DNA from: an uncultured Clostridia bacterium
Lineage (GTDB): Bacteria; Bacillota; Clostridia; Christensenellales; Borkfalkiaceae
NCBI GenBank assembly: GCA_934271275.1
Contig: CAKQRD010000002.1
Span: forward strand, 138,566 to 202,565
Reading direction: 5' to 3'
DNA length: 64,000 nucleotides
The notes beneath the pieces were generated by a model. The model had not been told where the DNA came from. It searched no databases and saw nothing but the letters and a program-made list of their open reading frames with translations. The position numbers were made by a program, and so were the translations under genes. Below, in pieces: positions 1 to 9,044 of the stretch (its first letter is position 1; each line of letters starts with the position of its first letter).

Positions 1-2120
1 ATTTGCCCTGTATAAGGTTTTCCATCTATATTGCCTCTTTCAAGACAAATAAAAGTGTGCTCTTCATTGTCAAGGATTTCCTTTGCATATTTAGATAAAA
101 AACCTACAAAAACCAAATTGTGTGTTAATATTATAATTTGTTTTTTTTGTGATAACTGAACTAAAACTCGGGCAACTGTTTCCATTCTTTGCAAATCCAA
201 ACTATTAACTGGATCATCCAAAACTAAAACATTATCCTTGTCCTCTATTAAGTTTTCTGCTATAAAATGAGACAAAGCTATTACTTTTTGTTCGCCCTCG
301 CTCAATATACTACTTAAATCATATTTTTTATCAAGAAAAGTTTGTTTTAATGAAAGTTTTGATGCGACAATGTTGGGGGCAAAGTTTATATTTTTAGGCG
401 CTTCAAGACGAACTAATTGTTCCTCTAAGCAAAGGGTAAACTTTTCTTTGTATTGGGTCGATAATATTTTTGATTGAATAGCAGACAAACTACTATTAGA
501 GATTTTAGATAAAGGATTTAGGTTTAGTTGTTCGTTTATATTTGAAATAATAGCTTCTACGTTCTTTAATAAAATTGCGATACTGTTATATTCATTTAAC
601 TGAGCTCGATTATCACTTATCTCTTTCTCAATATTATCTTTTTGTTTATTAAGTATACTAATTTCTTCAATATACTTCTGTAAAGTCGCGTCTAATATGC
701 TTTTGAAAAATCTTAAGTCACAAGAAGAATCAAAGTCTCCTAAATTTGAAAGAGGGTTATAATCTAATCTAACTAATTTTTGTAGAATTGTTGTAACTTT
801 AATTACTTCTTTATAAAAATCACTATCTTCATTTTCAAAAAAAGGTACTATTTGTCCTATTTCGCTTATACAACTTTTTATTTTATCTTTAAATTTGTGT
901 ATTTTGTCAACTATTATGTTGATTTTTGCAGAGTTATCATTAGTAATAAATCTTGAATAAGACGATAGCAAGTCTTTTGCCTCTTCATTAATTGCTTGTC
1001 CACAAAAAATACAAGTTTCTTCTTCTTCAAAACTAATTCCATTCCTCGACTTAAGGAATTTATCAGCTACAAGTAAAAACTCCTTAAATAGTTCCTTTTG
1101 TTTTTCCTCCAAATTAAGTCCCGTTACAAAATCTTCAATCTTTACATTACCAGATATTAATTCGCTTGCTTTAATTAATTCACTTTTATATTCTTGCCAA
1201 AATTCTTTATTTTGTAATCCTGAAGATAGAAAAATTAAATTACTTAATTCTTCTATTTTGCTCTTTAATTTTTGTTTATTGCGTATTTGGAGTATGATTA
1301 CATCTGTATTTAACATTGATGTTTTTTTGTTTAATTCTTCTAACTTTGCCTCAACAACATCTAAATTATAACTGTTATTATTAATAAAGTCTTCGATATT
1401 TTTCCGAGCGTTTCCTACTCTCATAATCGAATCAATTAGTAAGTGAACTTTCGTTCCATCAATGATCCCAAACAAGGTCATATCAGACTTTAATTGTGCT
1501 ATACGTTCTTTTGCTTTTTTTGCCAAATCGCTTGTTGCCACATTAATTATGTTAAAAAAATTAAAGTCTTGGGGCATAAAAAGAATTTCTTTTTTATTTC
1601 CCAAAGAAAACTTAACACAATTAGAGTTGAATATTTTTAAATTAAGATTACGACAATTGGTTTTACTCCAAACGAAAGTTTCTTCTGTATTCCCATGTGT
1701 AATAGTAACATCCGCTGATTGCAATCCTATATCATCTTCTAAAAGATTGGTGTAAATTGTATTTTCCGAATCCAAAGAATTACCCATTGATTTAACAATT
1801 CTTACATACCCAGTTTTTCCCGTACCATTTGGACCATAAACGACTGTTAAGTTATTGTTAAAATTCATTTCCTGATTATTTAAGAGAAGGTTAACGTTTT
1901 TAACATTCTTTATAGAATTTAAGAATAATTTCGATGAAGGTTCACTTTCTAATTTCTTAAATATTATAGCAGGAAAAGAATTTGATATGTAGCAATTGAT
2001 AATATTATCTAATTCTTCTTGTGAAATTTCTTCATATTTAAAGCAGAGATTTAATAGATATTGTGCCCAATATCCATTCGAATTTGCCCATGTTATTAAT
2101 TTATCATATATATTTTCCAT
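1..2120 (-). CDS. AAA/ABC-type ATPase with zinc-hook-like motif, partial (C-terminus outside window)
   Basis: The reading frame is open from an ATG at 2120 to the left edge, at least 706 codons. A second ATG directly upstream (2123) is too close to the GGGAAG ribosome binding site, so 2120 is preferred. Visible ATPase motifs are Walker A GPNGTGKT (about residue 94), signature LSEGEQK (about 607), Walker B VLVLDDP (about 630) and an H-loop IILTHN (about 655). A CIFCG motif near residue 368 sits between lysine- and glutamate-rich segments that look like coiled coils. This architecture fits the AAA_13/PrrC-like group of Rad50/SMC-type ATPases, several of which act in phage defence or carry a nuclease at the C-terminus. 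The deciding C-terminal part is missing, so the function stays open. The gene is clearly more AT-rich than everything from 2.4 kb on, which suggests a separate origin. Confidence 0.85.
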   Translation of the reverse strand, partial: MENIYDKLITWANSNGYWAQYLLNLCFKYEEISQEELDNIINCYISNSFPAIIFKKLESEPSSKLFLNSIKNVKNVNLLLNNQEMNFNNNLTVVYGPNGTGKTGYVRIVKSMGNSLDSENTIYTNLLEDDIGLQSADVTITHGNTEETFVWSKTNCRNLNLKIFNSNCVKFSLGNKKEILFMPQDFNFFNIINVATSDLAKKAKERIAQLKSDMTLFGIIDGTKVHLLIDSIMRVGNARKNIEDFINNNSYNLDVVEAKLEELNKKTSMLNTDVIILQIRNKQKLKSKIEELSNLIFLSSGLQNKEFWQEYKSELIKASELISGNVKIEDFVTGLNLEEKQKELFKEFLLVADKFLKSRNGISFEEEETCIFCGQAINEEAKDLLSSYSRFITNDNSAKINIIVDKIHKFKDKIKSCISEIGQIVPFFENEDSDFYKEVIKVTTILQKLVRLDYNPLSNLGDFDSSCDLRFFKSILDATLQKYIEEISILNKQKDNIEKEISDNRAQLNEYNSIAILLKNVEAIISNINEQLNLNPLSKISNSSLSAIQSKILSTQYKEKFTLCLEEQLVRLEAPKNINFAPNIVASKLSLKQTFLDKKYDLSSILSEGEQKVIALSHFIAENLIEDKDNVLVLDDPVNSLDLQRMETVARVLVQLSQKKQIIILTHNLVFVGFLSKYAKEILDNEEHTFICLERGNIDGKPYTGQ

Positions 2121-2123
2121 CAT

Positions 2124-2444
2124 ACTTCCCTTTGTACTTCTTATCAATTTTATTTATTGTCAAAATAGCAAAATTAATATTGCTATGTTTTTAATAATTG
2201 AATTCGGCAAAAAATTACGCTGTTTAATTTTACGCGTGGAGACATATCACAGTATTCCAAATTAGTTCATTCATTTGTGACATAGTAAATTTTCTTATCA
2301 ATTACAGTGCGATTAAGTAAAATCACTTTTTTTATTATTATAGCATATCTTATCAAATATTACAAGTCGTTTTTATCACCACACCCAAGAGCAAAAAAAG
2401 TTTATTTGCATTATTTTTGAAACTTTTACATATAACAAATTTTT
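2124..2444. other. AT-rich intergenic region, possible element end
   Basis: This stretch of about 320 bases lies between the ATPase start and the stop of the first recombinase. It is very AT-rich and holds no convincing gene. Large serine recombinase genes usually lie next to the end of their element, so an attachment site could lie here, but no repeat or core could be identified from this window alone. Confidence 0.3.
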
Positions 2445-4082
2445 CTACACTTCCTGCTCTACTTCATAGCCGCCGATGAAAATTACTTTTATTTTTTCTT
2501 TTGACTCGACTATTACCGCCTTGATTATTTGGCGGACAAGTGTATCGTCGTATATCAGCGTCCGATTCTTCAACCCGTCGATTAAGTCCATTATTTCGGC
2601 TATACGCGATTGATTATTTTTATCCTTTTGATGCTGCTCCGCCAGCCTGTCTAAATCTGACTGTAATTTATTTTTCTCTGCCAATAATTCTTCTGCTTTC
2701 TTTTCGTCGAACGACTCTATCGTATCCGCGGAAATCGTATTAAACAACTCGTTTATTTCTTTCTCTATGGTTGCAAGTCTTAACTTAATTTCTATATCTT
2801 CACCTTCACACTTCGTGCAGCTAATACCGTTTTCTATATGCGTTTTTAGATTTTTAAGTAACTGCGGATCTTGCTGTGCAAATTTTTGTATAGCGTTTAC
2901 TATCGCTGTCTGTATTCGATTTTCTTCTAATGTGGGCGAGTTATGGCAATATTTCTTACCATAGTCCAATCGCTTTACGCAACGCCACACTATCTGTTTT
3001 CTTCCGTGTGCCGTCCATGTACATCGTCTGTATGGCGTATGGCATTCTCCGCAGATAAGCAACTCCGTCAGAGCGTACTTACTCGAATACTTACCCTGCT
3101 CTGTTTTTGTACCGATTTCTTTAATCTTTTTCTTTCCGATTCTTCTTGCGAGTTCTTCTTGAACTCTGCCAAACGTTTCGGCATCGATTATAGCGGGATG
3201 ACTGTTTTCAACGTAATATTTAGGGCGTTCACCCCTGTTTTTACGAACTTCTTTAGTTAAACAGTCTACCGTAAACGTTTTGTTTATAATAGCGTCGCCC
3301 TTATATTTTTCGTTCGAAAGTATCGAACGAATCGTTGACGTACTCCATTCTTTTTTCCCCGCCGGGGACAGCCTCTGTTCGTTTTGTAGTCTCTCAGCAA
3401 TTTGTTTCAAACTATCGCCGACAAGGAATCTATCGTATATCATTCTTACCGTTTCAGCCTGCTCTTCGTCTATTTCGGGCTTATCGTCCGCACCTTTACG
3501 ATAGCCGAGAAAGTTTTTGTAAGAAAATACGACTTTCCCTTCTTTCGCACTTTGCAGTTTACCCCATTTTACGTTAGCGCTTATATTTTCCGATTCGCTC
3601 TGCGCTATCGTTCCGTATATCGAGATATAGAATTCGGCATCCGACTTTATACTGTGTATCCCTTGCTCTTCGAAAAACACATCAACCCCTAACGCTTTCA
3701 GCATTCGCGTATAATGCAGGCAGTCTACCGTATTCCTTGCAAATCTTGAAATCGACTTCACTAAAATCATATCGATTTTCTTATTTTTGCAGAGTTTTAT
3801 CATCTTGTTGAACTCATCGCGTTTCAGCACGCTCGTTCCCGTAATGCCCTTGTCGGCAAAAATGCCCACCATTTGCCATTCGGGATTGGAATTGATTTTC
3901 TCGGTATAGAATTTCTTTTGTACTTCGTAACTGTTTAGTTGTTCTTCCTGCTTTGTCGAAACTCGACAATAAGCCGCAACACGAATTCGGCGGTACGATT
4001 GAAATGTGTTTTCTTGCACATTTATTGCTTCGTGAATCAGTCGTACTTTCTTTTCTCTTGTGTTTTCAGCTATGTTTTCCAT
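2445..4082 (-). CDS. Large serine recombinase (site-specific integrase/excisionase)
   Basis: A 545-residue protein with the three-part layout of large serine recombinases. The N-terminal resolvase domain carries AYCRVSTKQ with the catalytic serine at residue 42 and the conserved FARNT arginine segment. The recombinase domain follows (EWSTSTIRSILSNEKYKGD), then a zinc ribbon (CGECHTPYRRC ... WRC ... YC) and a C-terminal coiled coil rich in Glu and Lys. Such proteins excise and integrate conjugative or mobilisable elements by serine-linked strand exchange. The start has an AAGGAG site seven bases upstream. It follows the catalytic-domain-less recombinase by one base, so the two and the gene at 4929-6464 form one operon. 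All catalytic positions that I can check are present, so it should be active. Confidence 0.93.
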   Translation of the reverse strand: MENIAENTREKKVRLIHEAINVQENTFQSYRRIRVAAYCRVSTKQEEQLNSYEVQKKFYTEKINSNPEWQMVGIFADKGITGTSVLKRDEFNKMIKLCKNKKIDMILVKSISRFARNTVDCLHYTRMLKALGVDVFFEEQGIHSIKSDAEFYISIYGTIAQSESENISANVKWGKLQSAKEGKVVFSYKNFLGYRKGADDKPEIDEEQAETVRMIYDRFLVGDSLKQIAERLQNEQRLSPAGKKEWSTSTIRSILSNEKYKGDAIINKTFTVDCLTKEVRKNRGERPKYYVENSHPAIIDAETFGRVQEELARRIGKKKIKEIGTKTEQGKYSSKYALTELLICGECHTPYRRCTWTAHGRKQIVWRCVKRLDYGKKYCHNSPTLEENRIQTAIVNAIQKFAQQDPQLLKNLKTHIENGISCTKCEGEDIEIKLRLATIEKEINELFNTISADTIESFDEKKAEELLAEKNKLQSDLDRLAEQHQKDKNNQSRIAEIMDLIDGLKNRTLIYDDTLVRQIIKAVIVESKEKIKVIFIGGYEVEQEV

Positions 4083-4083
4083 T

Positions 4084-4932
4084 TTAGCTCCTTATCTCTT
4101 GCCCGTTTATCAGAACGATTGCGACATCGCCGTCGGGATAAAGTTTTATAGATTCCGCAATCGAGCTTAACAATTTGGGTGAAAATTTCATCTGTAACGG
4201 GGTATTTTTAAGAGTATTTTTTATTCTCATAGTCTTACCCACGTTTTTATCAACGCTTTTATATAGTTCATAAAAATAGCTGTTTAACTTATTGCGTATA
4301 CTCTCTTCGTTACTGCGTGGATTTACATACAGGTTTTCTATTTCATTTTCGAGCAATACAAGTTTAGTGTTGTCTCCTTTTTCTTGCGAAGTATACTCGA
4401 TGTCATTGTTTTTTTCGATTAACATGTTCACGATATCTATAAGACAATTTATAAGTGCTTCGTCTTTAATCGTTATTATTTTTCGGCATTCCTTATTACT
4501 ACAATACCATTTTTCGGGATCCTTTTTCCGACAATCACATTTTCTTTTCATGATACTGCCGCACACAGGGCATTTTATAGGCACGCCTATGCGATGCACT
4601 TCTTTATCGAGAAAATCTTCCTTTATCGTTCGCTTTTGACTATTCAAAGACTGCGCGGCATAAAATACCGACTTATCTATCAGCGGCGGGAATCTATCCG
4701 CTCCTATATACCGTTCATCCTTCACAACCCTTAGAACCCGTGACTTGTTCCATTCATACCTGTTCGGCACATATTCGATTCGCCTTTTCGTCAGGTCGTT
4801 TGCTATTGCCAAAACGGTTTCGCGTTTCAGATACCTTGTATAGATTTCAACGACTATCTTGGATTCCTTTTCTTCTATAACTTTTTGACCGTTTTCGACC
4901 TTGTACCCGAACAGCATATTTCGTTTTTTCAT
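4084..4932 (-). CDS. Recombinase-like protein lacking the resolvase catalytic domain
   Basis: A 282-residue protein that starts inside what would be the middle of a large serine recombinase. It begins with a FGYKV segment, continues with a 'recombinase' domain (YEWNKSRVLRVVKDERYIGADRF) and a zinc ribbon with many cysteines (CPVCG ... CDC ... YCSNKEC), and ends in a coiled-coil-like region. There is no Ser-containing resolvase motif. Its start overlaps the stop of the upstream recombinase by ATGA, and it ends one base before the next recombinase, so all three are translationally coupled. Catalysis-free partners of this kind are known beside serine recombinases in Clostridia elements. A role as DNA-binding or directionality partner is inference. 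A simple degraded fragment is less likely, because the frame, zinc ribbon and coupling are intact. Confidence 0.82.
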   Translation of the reverse strand: MKKRNMLFGYKVENGQKVIEEKESKIVVEIYTRYLKRETVLAIANDLTKRRIEYVPNRYEWNKSRVLRVVKDERYIGADRFPPLIDKSVFYAAQSLNSQKRTIKEDFLDKEVHRIGVPIKCPVCGSIMKRKCDCRKKDPEKWYCSNKECRKIITIKDEALINCLIDIVNMLIEKNNDIEYTSQEKGDNTKLVLLENEIENLYVNPRSNEESIRNKLNSYFYELYKSVDKNVGKTMRIKNTLKNTPLQMKFSPKLLSSIAESIKLYPDGDVAIVLINGQEIRS

Positions 4933-6464
4933 TTACTAACCTCTTCTTCGATTTTTAGTCCGCCAATTAAGCAGAAGGTTATAACGTTATCGGCGCCTAT
5001 GATTATCTTTTCAACCATCGAATTAAATGTCTCCTCGTTAAACTCCGAGATAGATGGTGTATTTTGTATTATTTCATTTAGCTCACTTATTTCACCAACC
5101 TGATTATCTCGTCCTTCCCCGATCAATTTTTTCCGCGCGGCCCTTAATTCTGCCAGTTTCGCATTAATTTCGGAAGCCCGCTCATTATAGTCCGCAACGG
5201 ATAACGAACCATTCGTATATAACCTTGTTATTACGAGATTTTTTGCGCTTAAATTTGCCACTTTTATGTCTATTTCTTTGATTTTTTCATCAATGTCCGA
5301 TACTGATTCATTCAAACGATTAATCTCGAAGATATATTTCTCTATTATTTCGGTTCTATATGCCTTCAGTGTATTGAAAACATTTATGAATGCATTACAA
5401 ACTGCGTTTTCGCTTATTCTTTTACTTTTACAATGCGAGACGCCTGTTGATGTCCGCATACAATTCCATGATACTTTTTGCCCGTTAATATTTTCTCGTC
5501 TATATACACCACCGCATTCGGCACAGTAAATTTTATCGGATAACGGATATTTAATCTTTGTACCAATCGTTCTGCCCTTTTCCTTCCGAAGTTGTTGCAC
5601 TTTTTCAAACGTTTCTTTCGATATAATCGGTATATTGCTGTTTTCAACGTAGTATTTAGGCTTTTGCCCCACGTTTTTAATCTTCTTATGCGGAAATATA
5701 TCGGTTGTACATTTCTTTTGCAATACCGCGTCACCCATATAACGTTCGTTGTTAAAAATATACAATAAATTGCTTTTATACCACTTTTTATCATTATATC
5801 GTTTCTTTATATTGTTATCGTTCAGAATATCGACGATTTGTTGCATTCCGTATCCATGAAGATACAGATCGTATATTTCTCTTACAATTACAGCTTCCTC
5901 TTCATCAACCTGCAATTCGCCGTCTACAAACTTAAACCCGAACGGTGTTCGGGTACAGTTATACTCACCCGATTCCATTCGTTTTTTATAACTCCAACGT
6001 AAATTCCCCGATATGGTTTCGCTTTCTTTCTGCGCTGCCATACCGGGGAACGTTACTATCATTTCTATATTCAGTTTATCAGTATCTATTTTCTGTTCTT
6101 CAAAATATACGCTTACGCCTACGCTTTTCAACAATCGTAACACTGTGAGCAATTCTTCCGTGTTTCTTGCGAACCGTGACACGGATTTAGTTATTATTTT
6201 ATCTATTTTTCCGCGCTTGCAATCGTCAATCATACGAAGAAACTCGTCGCGTTTTTTCATTTCAGTACCGCTCAAGCCCTCGTCGAAATACATATCTACA
6301 AGCTCGCATTCGGGACGCTCATTGAAAAATTCTTTATAATACCGTATTTGCGCAGCAAAGGAGTGCAACTGCTCTAACGATTTACTAGATACTCTCCCGT
6401 AAGCAGCCCATCGCTCTTTTCTTTCGGATTGTATAGTTTTTGGCGTTATATCAGTTATTTGCAT
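4929..6464 (-). CDS. Large serine recombinase (second full-length copy)
   Basis: A 511-residue serine recombinase. The start at 6464 is chosen because AAAGGAGG lies four bases upstream; a longer frame to 6527 has no such site. The resolvase domain shows AYGRVSSKS with the catalytic serine at residue 26 and FARNT further on. The recombinase domain includes WYKSNLLYIFNNERYMGDA, and the zinc ribbon reads CAECG ... WNC ... HC. A coiled coil and a short C-terminal tail follow. It is clearly diverged from the copy at 2445-4082, so the pair is not a recent duplication. It leads the three-gene recombinase operon and overlaps the next gene by ATGA. Elements of the Tn1549/Tn4451 kind often carry two or three recombinases that may work together. 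Confidence 0.93.
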   Translation of the reverse strand: MQITDITPKTIQSERKERWAAYGRVSSKSLEQLHSFAAQIRYYKEFFNERPECELVDMYFDEGLSGTEMKKRDEFLRMIDDCKRGKIDKIITKSVSRFARNTEELLTVLRLLKSVGVSVYFEEQKIDTDKLNIEMIVTFPGMAAQKESETISGNLRWSYKKRMESGEYNCTRTPFGFKFVDGELQVDEEEAVIVREIYDLYLHGYGMQQIVDILNDNNIKKRYNDKKWYKSNLLYIFNNERYMGDAVLQKKCTTDIFPHKKIKNVGQKPKYYVENSNIPIISKETFEKVQQLRKEKGRTIGTKIKYPLSDKIYCAECGGVYRRENINGQKVSWNCMRTSTGVSHCKSKRISENAVCNAFINVFNTLKAYRTEIIEKYIFEINRLNESVSDIDEKIKEIDIKVANLSAKNLVITRLYTNGSLSVADYNERASEINAKLAELRAARKKLIGEGRDNQVGEISELNEIIQNTPSISEFNEETFNSMVEKIIIGADNVITFCLIGGLKIEEEVSK

Positions 6465-6566
6465 ATTTCCTCCTTTCGGCAACACAAACAATATCATATC
6501 ATGGCTTTTCAGTCCAGCGTTTAGCAATATCTTTTTTGTGCAACCTTATTTTCTACCTTTTATACG

Positions 6567-6606
6567 AAAAACGGCGTTTTATCTATTAAATTTAGACAAA
6601 ACGCCG
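6567..6606 (-). terminator. Intrinsic terminator after the degenerate resolvase gene
   Basis: A perfect 9-bp stem (CGGCGTTTT with AAAACGCCG, 6572-6580 and 6598-6606) is followed on the minus strand by TTTTT. It lies 17 bases past the stop of the gene at 6623-7060 and separates that transcript from the recombinase operon. Confidence 0.8.
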
Positions 6607-6622
6607 CTCTTTAAGCTTCCGG

Positions 6623-7060
6623 TTACAACCCCATCTGCATTTTAGGTCCGTGGTCGTATTTTGTCGCGAAGAATTCTCCGTCTGAGGTTATAGTGTGAAG
6701 GTTTTGCTTTTCAAAATATACGTCCACGCCGTAATCTTTCAGTTCTTTCGTATACTGCAACATTTCGAGCGTATTCCGTGCGAACTTTGAAACTGATTCC
6801 GCTATTATCATATCTACTTTATTCTGTCTGCATAATTCTAACATTTTATTAAACTCGATTCGTTTATCAGCCTCTGCCCCTACCGTTTTATCGTCGATAA
6901 ATATTCCGACAATCTCCCAATCCGGATTTGCTTTTATTTTATCTGTATAATAACGCTTTTGAGTCTCATAATCGGGTTCATCTTGATTCTTTGTAATCAC
7001 GCCATATGCCGCGACTTTAAATTTACTTTGCTGTTGACTTTTGTTTTCTTCTTGATTCAT
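6623..7060 (-). CDS. Resolvase-domain protein with degenerate catalytic site
   Basis: A 145-residue protein matching only the N-terminal resolvase domain of the neighbouring recombinases (KFKVAAYG ... YTDKIKANPDWEIVGIF ... FARNTLEMLQYTKEL). At the catalytic position the motif reads YGVITKN where active relatives have YCRVSTK: the serine is replaced by Thr23 and the motif arginine by Val21. It stops after GEFFATKYD, before the end of a normal resolvase core, with an unrelated short tail. A good AAGGAG site precedes the ATG. It is therefore predicted to be unable to cut DNA. It could be a remnant, or a dominant-negative or DNA-binding regulator of recombination. The intact frame, ribosome binding site and dedicated terminator argue that it is still expressed. 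Confidence 0.8.
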   Translation of the reverse strand: MNQEENKSQQQSKFKVAAYGVITKNQDEPDYETQKRYYTDKIKANPDWEIVGIFIDDKTVGAEADKRIEFNKMLELCRQNKVDMIIAESVSKFARNTLEMLQYTKELKDYGVDVYFEKQNLHTITSDGEFFATKYDHGPKMQMGL

Positions 7061-7085
7061 TGTTTTTCTCCTTATACATTTTTTG

Positions 7086-7244
7086 TTAATCTACTATTAT
7101 CCGCTCACACTTATAATGCTTCGCGGACAGTCGGACAATTCTTTTATACTCATCTTCCGTTATTAAACCGGAGCGTAACAACAGCCGTAACATATTTATA
7201 CAATAATAGAACGCGGCGTTATTCTTATCCTGTTCAGCCGCCAT
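7086..7244 (-). CDS. Small SHOCT-like protein, 52 residues
   Basis: A short frame starting with MAAEQDKNNAAFYYC and ending with a TAA at 7086. Residues 18-47 (MLRLLLRSGLITEDEYKRI) match the pattern of the SHOCT domain, a short C-terminal or stand-alone helix pair defined by 'L...GLIT.EEY...'. The ATG at 7244 has GGGAG eight bases upstream and lies within the last codons of the PemK/MazF gene, so the two are translationally coupled. Small proteins like this are common next to recombinase genes in Clostridia elements. Its function is unknown. It is not a recognisable MazE antitoxin, but an antitoxin or accessory role is possible from position. Confidence 0.7.
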   Translation of the reverse strand: MAAEQDKNNAAFYYCINMLRLLLRSGLITEDEYKRIVRLSAKHYKCERIIVD

Positions 7245-7599
7245 CTTTATCTCCCGCTTGGTTTAAGCCAAGGCTTACGCTTATCGCTTCGTTTATCTCT
7301 TTTACGGTCGCTCCGTCGAGTTCTCCGACGTACTTTATAAGCCGACTTTTATCTATCGTCCGTATCTGTTCCAGCAAGGCAAGCGATTTCCTCTCTACCC
7401 CGCAGTTAATCACCTCGACATGCGTCGGAAGCTTTGCTTTTTCCTCTTTACTCGTTATCGCAGCCACTATCGTCGTCGGACTATGTTTGTTGCCCGTATC
7501 GTTCTGTATAACGAGTACAGGTCGTATCCCGCCCTGTTCGCTGCCTCTTACGGGATTTAAATCCGCATAATATATTTCGTTTCTCTTTATTTCTTTCAT
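7234..7599 (-). CDS. PemK/MazF-family toxin (mRNA interferase)
   Basis: A 121-residue protein with the PemK/MazF fold signature: an N-terminal IYYADLNPVRGSEQGGIRPVLVIQND strand-loop containing the conserved arginine of the active site, then the TTIVAAITS segment and a LLEQIRTIDKSRL motif that ends the core. Members cleave mRNA at short sequences and are usually held in check by an antitoxin encoded just upstream. Here no MazE-like gene lies upstream: the 56 bases to the surface-protein gene hold only a terminator. The overlapping downstream gene encodes a SHOCT-like protein instead. In an ICE, such a toxin would favour maintenance of the element. Confidence 0.88.
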   Translation of the reverse strand: MKEIKRNEIYYADLNPVRGSEQGGIRPVLVIQNDTGNKHSPTTIVAAITSKEEKAKLPTHVEVINCGVERKSLALLEQIRTIDKSRLIKYVGELDGATVKEINEAISVSLGLNQAGDKDGG

Positions 7600-7606
7600 A
7601 TCTCTT

Positions 7607-7643
7607 AAAAATTTTACGGGCTTGCCTTTTTTGACAAGCCCGT
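7607..7643 (-). terminator. Intrinsic terminator after the surface-protein gene
   Basis: A 9-bp stem, ACGGGCTTG with CAAGCCCGT (7635-7643 and 7616-7624), is followed on the minus strand by AAAATTTTT. It ends 12 bases downstream of the stop codon at 7656. Confidence 0.75.
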
Positions 7644-7655
7644 ATCGACTTTTCC

Positions 7656-9038
7656 TTAATACGCGTGAGTATATAACATCTTTATCTTTGCGTATAACAC
7701 AATATCACCGACGGAATTACCCGAAATCGTTCCGTTAAACGGTTGCGTTAAATTCCAGTCCAAATACCAACCCTCGAACAGATACTCCGCAGGTCCTACG
7801 CCTCCGCCGGAATGATACTCTCCTCCACACATAAATCTCGATTTAAGCGTGCTTACCTTTATATCTCCCGCGCCGTGCGTGTACGTTTCGGGATAAACGC
7901 CGCCGTCCACCTTACTCAGTCCGTATTCTGAACCTATCTCGAATAACCCGAGCGTAGAAGAGCTTTGCCCTTTAAGATAGGTTATCTTATACTCTTTTTT
8001 ACTCTCGTCGAACACAAAGCCCGTTCTGTCAAGAGATATGCTTTCTATCTTGCCCTGTGTTTTTACAAGCGTCGTATCGATATCGAACGTATATCTCGTA
8101 AGAACGTTTTCATTCTCGTCTTTAAGATATATAATCGCAGTGGAATACAGATTAGAGGTTATTGCAGTTATTACCTTGTTATGGTTTTCAATCGACAATC
8201 CGTCTACAACATCCTTATTAAGAAAACCCGTTATGGTAAAGCCGTTGCCGGTTACCGTCGCCGTCGGGGCGTTGCCTGCATTCGCTTTGATATTATTCAA
8301 TGCGGCAACAAACGAAGCTTTATACGCCACTGTCAAAACTGCGGGCTTTACTATTTCGTTGTCGTCGAGAGCGACGGTAAATACCGTTGATTTGTTATAC
8401 GAATAACCGACGGTTATAACGTTGTCGCTATTTAAATCCGCCACGAGCTTACCTGTCTTTCTCGAAGTGTTTACCGTAGGCGACTTTCCTTCCTGCGCAA
8501 CCGATAAATCATAAGATATCAGTTGTTGCTTGTAATCAAGAATACACGAAGCCGTTGCCGCGGCGTTCTCTCTTGCCGTTACGGTTAATTTTATCTGCTC
8601 GCCGAAAGCGTTGAAACACGAAACGGTAGCAGTTTTTGCTCCGTCTTCCGTTGGAGTTACCGTAACGTAATCCGTCACAGTTTTTCCGCTTGCCCATTCA
8701 GACTCGGGATTTACGAATTCAATCGACCAGTCCACAGGTCTTGTTGCCGCGGTTATAGGCGTTACCGTTACGGATACGTTTACCGTAAATTTCGGCGTGG
8801 CGTTTGCCGCTTGCAATGCCGCGGGTGCGAACAACATTCTTGCAGGCAGAGAATGGAACTCGCCGTCGTTTAATTTGTTGCCGTCGGCATCTATAACGTC
8901 GCCTTCGGCTACTATTCCGCCGAGCTCCGCTTGGTCTATCCTCTTAAAACCTTTTGCAAACAGTATGCCTGCAAGCGTTAACGTTATTATCGCTACCAGC
9001 GATAACATCCATATCGTTATTTTCTTTGTTTTTGTCAC
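7656..9038 (-). CDS. Membrane-anchored surface protein with Ig-like regions and an InlB-type repeat
   Basis: A 460-residue protein, starting at a GTG with AAGGAG upstream. An N-terminal membrane segment (residues 7-29, ITIWMLSLVAIITLTLAGILF) is followed by an extracellular region rich in Thr, Val and Ala with strand-like repeats (KFTVNVSVTVTPI, YVTVTPTEDGAKTATVS) that look like bacterial Ig domains. The C-terminus has an InlB/Listeria-Bacteroides-type repeat (FEGWYLDWNLTQPFNG ... VLYAKIKM). No sortase motif is seen, so it is probably held by the N-terminal helix. It sits alone between two terminators with a long leader (9039-9369), suggesting its own regulation. A role in adhesion or cell-cell contact during transfer is only inference. 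Confidence 0.75.
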   Translation of the reverse strand: MTKTKKITIWMLSLVAIITLTLAGILFAKGFKRIDQAELGGIVAEGDVIDADGNKLNDGEFHSLPARMLFAPAALQAANATPKFTVNVSVTVTPITAATRPVDWSIEFVNPESEWASGKTVTDYVTVTPTEDGAKTATVSCFNAFGEQIKLTVTARENAAATASCILDYKQQLISYDLSVAQEGKSPTVNTSRKTGKLVADLNSDNVITVGYSYNKSTVFTVALDDNEIVKPAVLTVAYKASFVAALNNIKANAGNAPTATVTGNGFTITGFLNKDVVDGLSIENHNKVITAITSNLYSTAIIYLKDENENVLTRYTFDIDTTLVKTQGKIESISLDRTGFVFDESKKEYKITYLKGQSSSTLGLFEIGSEYGLSKVDGGVYPETYTHGAGDIKVSTLKSRFMCGGEYHSGGGVGPAEYLFEGWYLDWNLTQPFNGTISGNSVGDIVLYAKIKMLYTHAY

Positions 9039-9044
9039 TTTGTT

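Noticed and set aside
7656..9038. Surface protein as an anti-sigma (RsgI-like) partner of the sigma-like factor
   Set aside because: Only about seven residues precede the membrane helix, too few for an anti-sigma domain, and terminators separate the two genes.
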